Source: an uncultured Flammeovirgaceae bacterium
GTDB taxonomy: Bacteria > Bacteroidota > Bacteroidia > Cytophagales > Cyclobacteriaceae
Length of the DNA: 7,810 nt
Assembly (NCBI GenBank): GCA_937138955.1
Contig: CAKZPJ010000680.1
Span: forward strand, 1 to 7,810
Direction of reading: 5' to 3'
Shown: in pieces, positions 6,934 through 7,810 of the stretch
Layout: each line of letters starts with the position of its first letter
How positions within the stretch are numbered: the first letter of the stretch is position 1
Notes under the pieces: generated by a model
The model's input: the letters and a program-made list of their open reading frames with translations, nothing else
Told to the model about the DNA's origin: nothing
Databases searched by the model: none
Translations under genes and position numbers: made by a program

Positions 6934-7810
6934 GACGATGGTTTTTAGAAAGAGCAGTTTTAGGGCTTAATTACTTTAATTACCAATACCTTAACGTTCA
7001 ATATGATAGTGTTCGCCATCGTAGTAAGGATGTATATTGAATACCTACTTTTATCCCCAAGTAAACTGAGGAGATTGCTGAATTCAAAAATTTAGAACAG
7101 ATCAGATAGGTGCAAGTTGAACTCTAGTTAAACAACAAGCTAGGAGAACTAACCAGAAAACAGCATTTGTAATTGATTGGATGCTTTTTCATTTTACTTG
7201 GAGTCAGATAAACTCAACCTACCACAGATTTTTGCATATTTTTTATATTGTAATAATTTTTCTAAGAAAAAGTATTGATACTAGATCGTAAACAGATGTA
7301 AGACTCGGCATACTGTGGCTGCATTTATCCGTTAAACTTTACTCATAATCAATATTAATCACTTAGTTTTTGTCGATTAGACAATAAATTTTTTAAGCTA
7401 TTTACTTTGAATGAATACTATAAAACAATTTTTATCCCAATGAATAGCGATTTCCAGGTACCTGAAGTACAATGAAAAAATTTTTATCAAGAAGGGGGAG
7501 TATTTCTTTTCTCAGCATTAAATAGTAAGCACTCATTCAGTACAACTACTCAGAAAAATTTGTGGTGATTGATTAATAAATTGAAAAATAGTTGGTAAAA
7601 CACCCCGATAATTAGCTGAACATTACAGAAAGTGTTTAATAATTTAGTTAGAAAAGTTGTTCAATATTTTTATTCTTTAACTAAACAATAATGTGCAATT
7701 ATTATGATTTTATGATAAAGTACAATTCATTTACACCTTCAGATCGCTATTTGAAGTACTACATCAGCTGAATAGTATTTTCAAAAACTTCATATTGACA
7801 AATTGCCGAT
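6934..7810. other. Long AT-rich non-coding region upstream of the porin-chemotaxis operon
   Basis: About 877 bp, clearly richer in A and T than the coding parts, with frequent stops in all frames. I see no protein, tRNA or rRNA signature, no CRISPR pattern and no insertion-sequence ends. It should hold the promoter and 5' leader of the leftward operon, and possibly the upstream region of a gene beyond the right edge. Small features noted are a perfect palindrome CAGGTACCTG at 7455-7464 and several A/T runs. Confidence 0.7.
7087..7115 (-). promoter_or_regulatory. Weak candidate Bacteroidetes-type promoter for the porin operon
   Basis: On the minus strand TTG (7115-7113) is followed 18 bp later by TAAATTTT (7094-7087). 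This resembles the Bacteroidetes -33 TTG and -7 TAnnTTTG elements but lacks the final G. It would give a leader of roughly 145 nt before the porin start. Such matches are common in AT-rich DNA, so it is only a candidate. Confidence 0.18.

Noticed and set aside
6935..7023. ACGATGG and CCATCGT inverted pair upstream of the porin
   Set aside because: Only seven bases, 75 bp apart; not distinguishable from chance.
7443..7751. Nine-base inverted repeat AATAGCGAT (7443-7451) and ATCGCTATT (7743-7751)
   Set aside because: One or two such matches are expected by chance in about 880 bp, and the copies are nearly 300 bp apart with no matching flanks.
7795..7800. TTGACA as a -35 box near the right edge
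   Set aside because: The partner element would lie outside the window, and the main sigma factor of Bacteroidetes does not use this consensus.

Overview
The window looks like a chromosomal segment from a marine or environmental member of the Bacteroidetes (Cytophagales-like). This rests on four things: the CheD/CheW/CheR/CHASE3-receptor protein styles, a sorbosone-dehydrogenase/lipoprotein-cytochrome c pair of a type common in that phylum, the lack of clear Shine-Dalgarno sequences, and AT-rich spacers. No gene here fixes the genus, so the assignment is an inference.

Left part (1-1570, plus strand): the 3' portion of a PQQ-type glucose/sorbosone dehydrogenase, cut by the window edge, is followed about 110 bp later by a small class I cytochrome c with a lipoprotein signal. 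The pair looks like a periplasmic sugar or aldehyde oxidation module in which the cytochrome accepts the electrons.

Centre and right (1718-6933, minus strand): five genes run leftward with short gaps, in transcription order OprB-family carbohydrate porin, methyl-accepting chemotaxis protein (MCP), cheR, cheW, cheD. The unit is closed by a convergent gene on the left and by 877 bp of non-coding sequence on the right. No cheA, cheY or cheB is present, so the receptor and its adaptation enzymes must use a kinase encoded elsewhere. The MCP has two CHASE3-like sensor repeats, a HAMP domain, a signalling hairpin with heptad-spaced Glu/Gln methylation/deamidation pairs, and a flexible tail ending in EYESY, which fits the CheR/CheB tether pattern.

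The most important correction is to cheD. The first ATG of its reading frame (2059) lies downstream of the catalytic Cys motif. The frame stays open upstream and encodes the conserved N-terminus, including LGSCV, but has no ATG, GTG or TTG there. An ATC at 2173 is the best-placed start; it puts the catalytic Cys and His at positions 27 and 44, the same numbers as in Thermotoga CheD. Either cheD uses a rare start codon or it has recently lost its start.

Right end (6934-7810): AT-rich sequence with no gene that I can support. It presumably holds the promoter region of the porin-chemotaxis operon.
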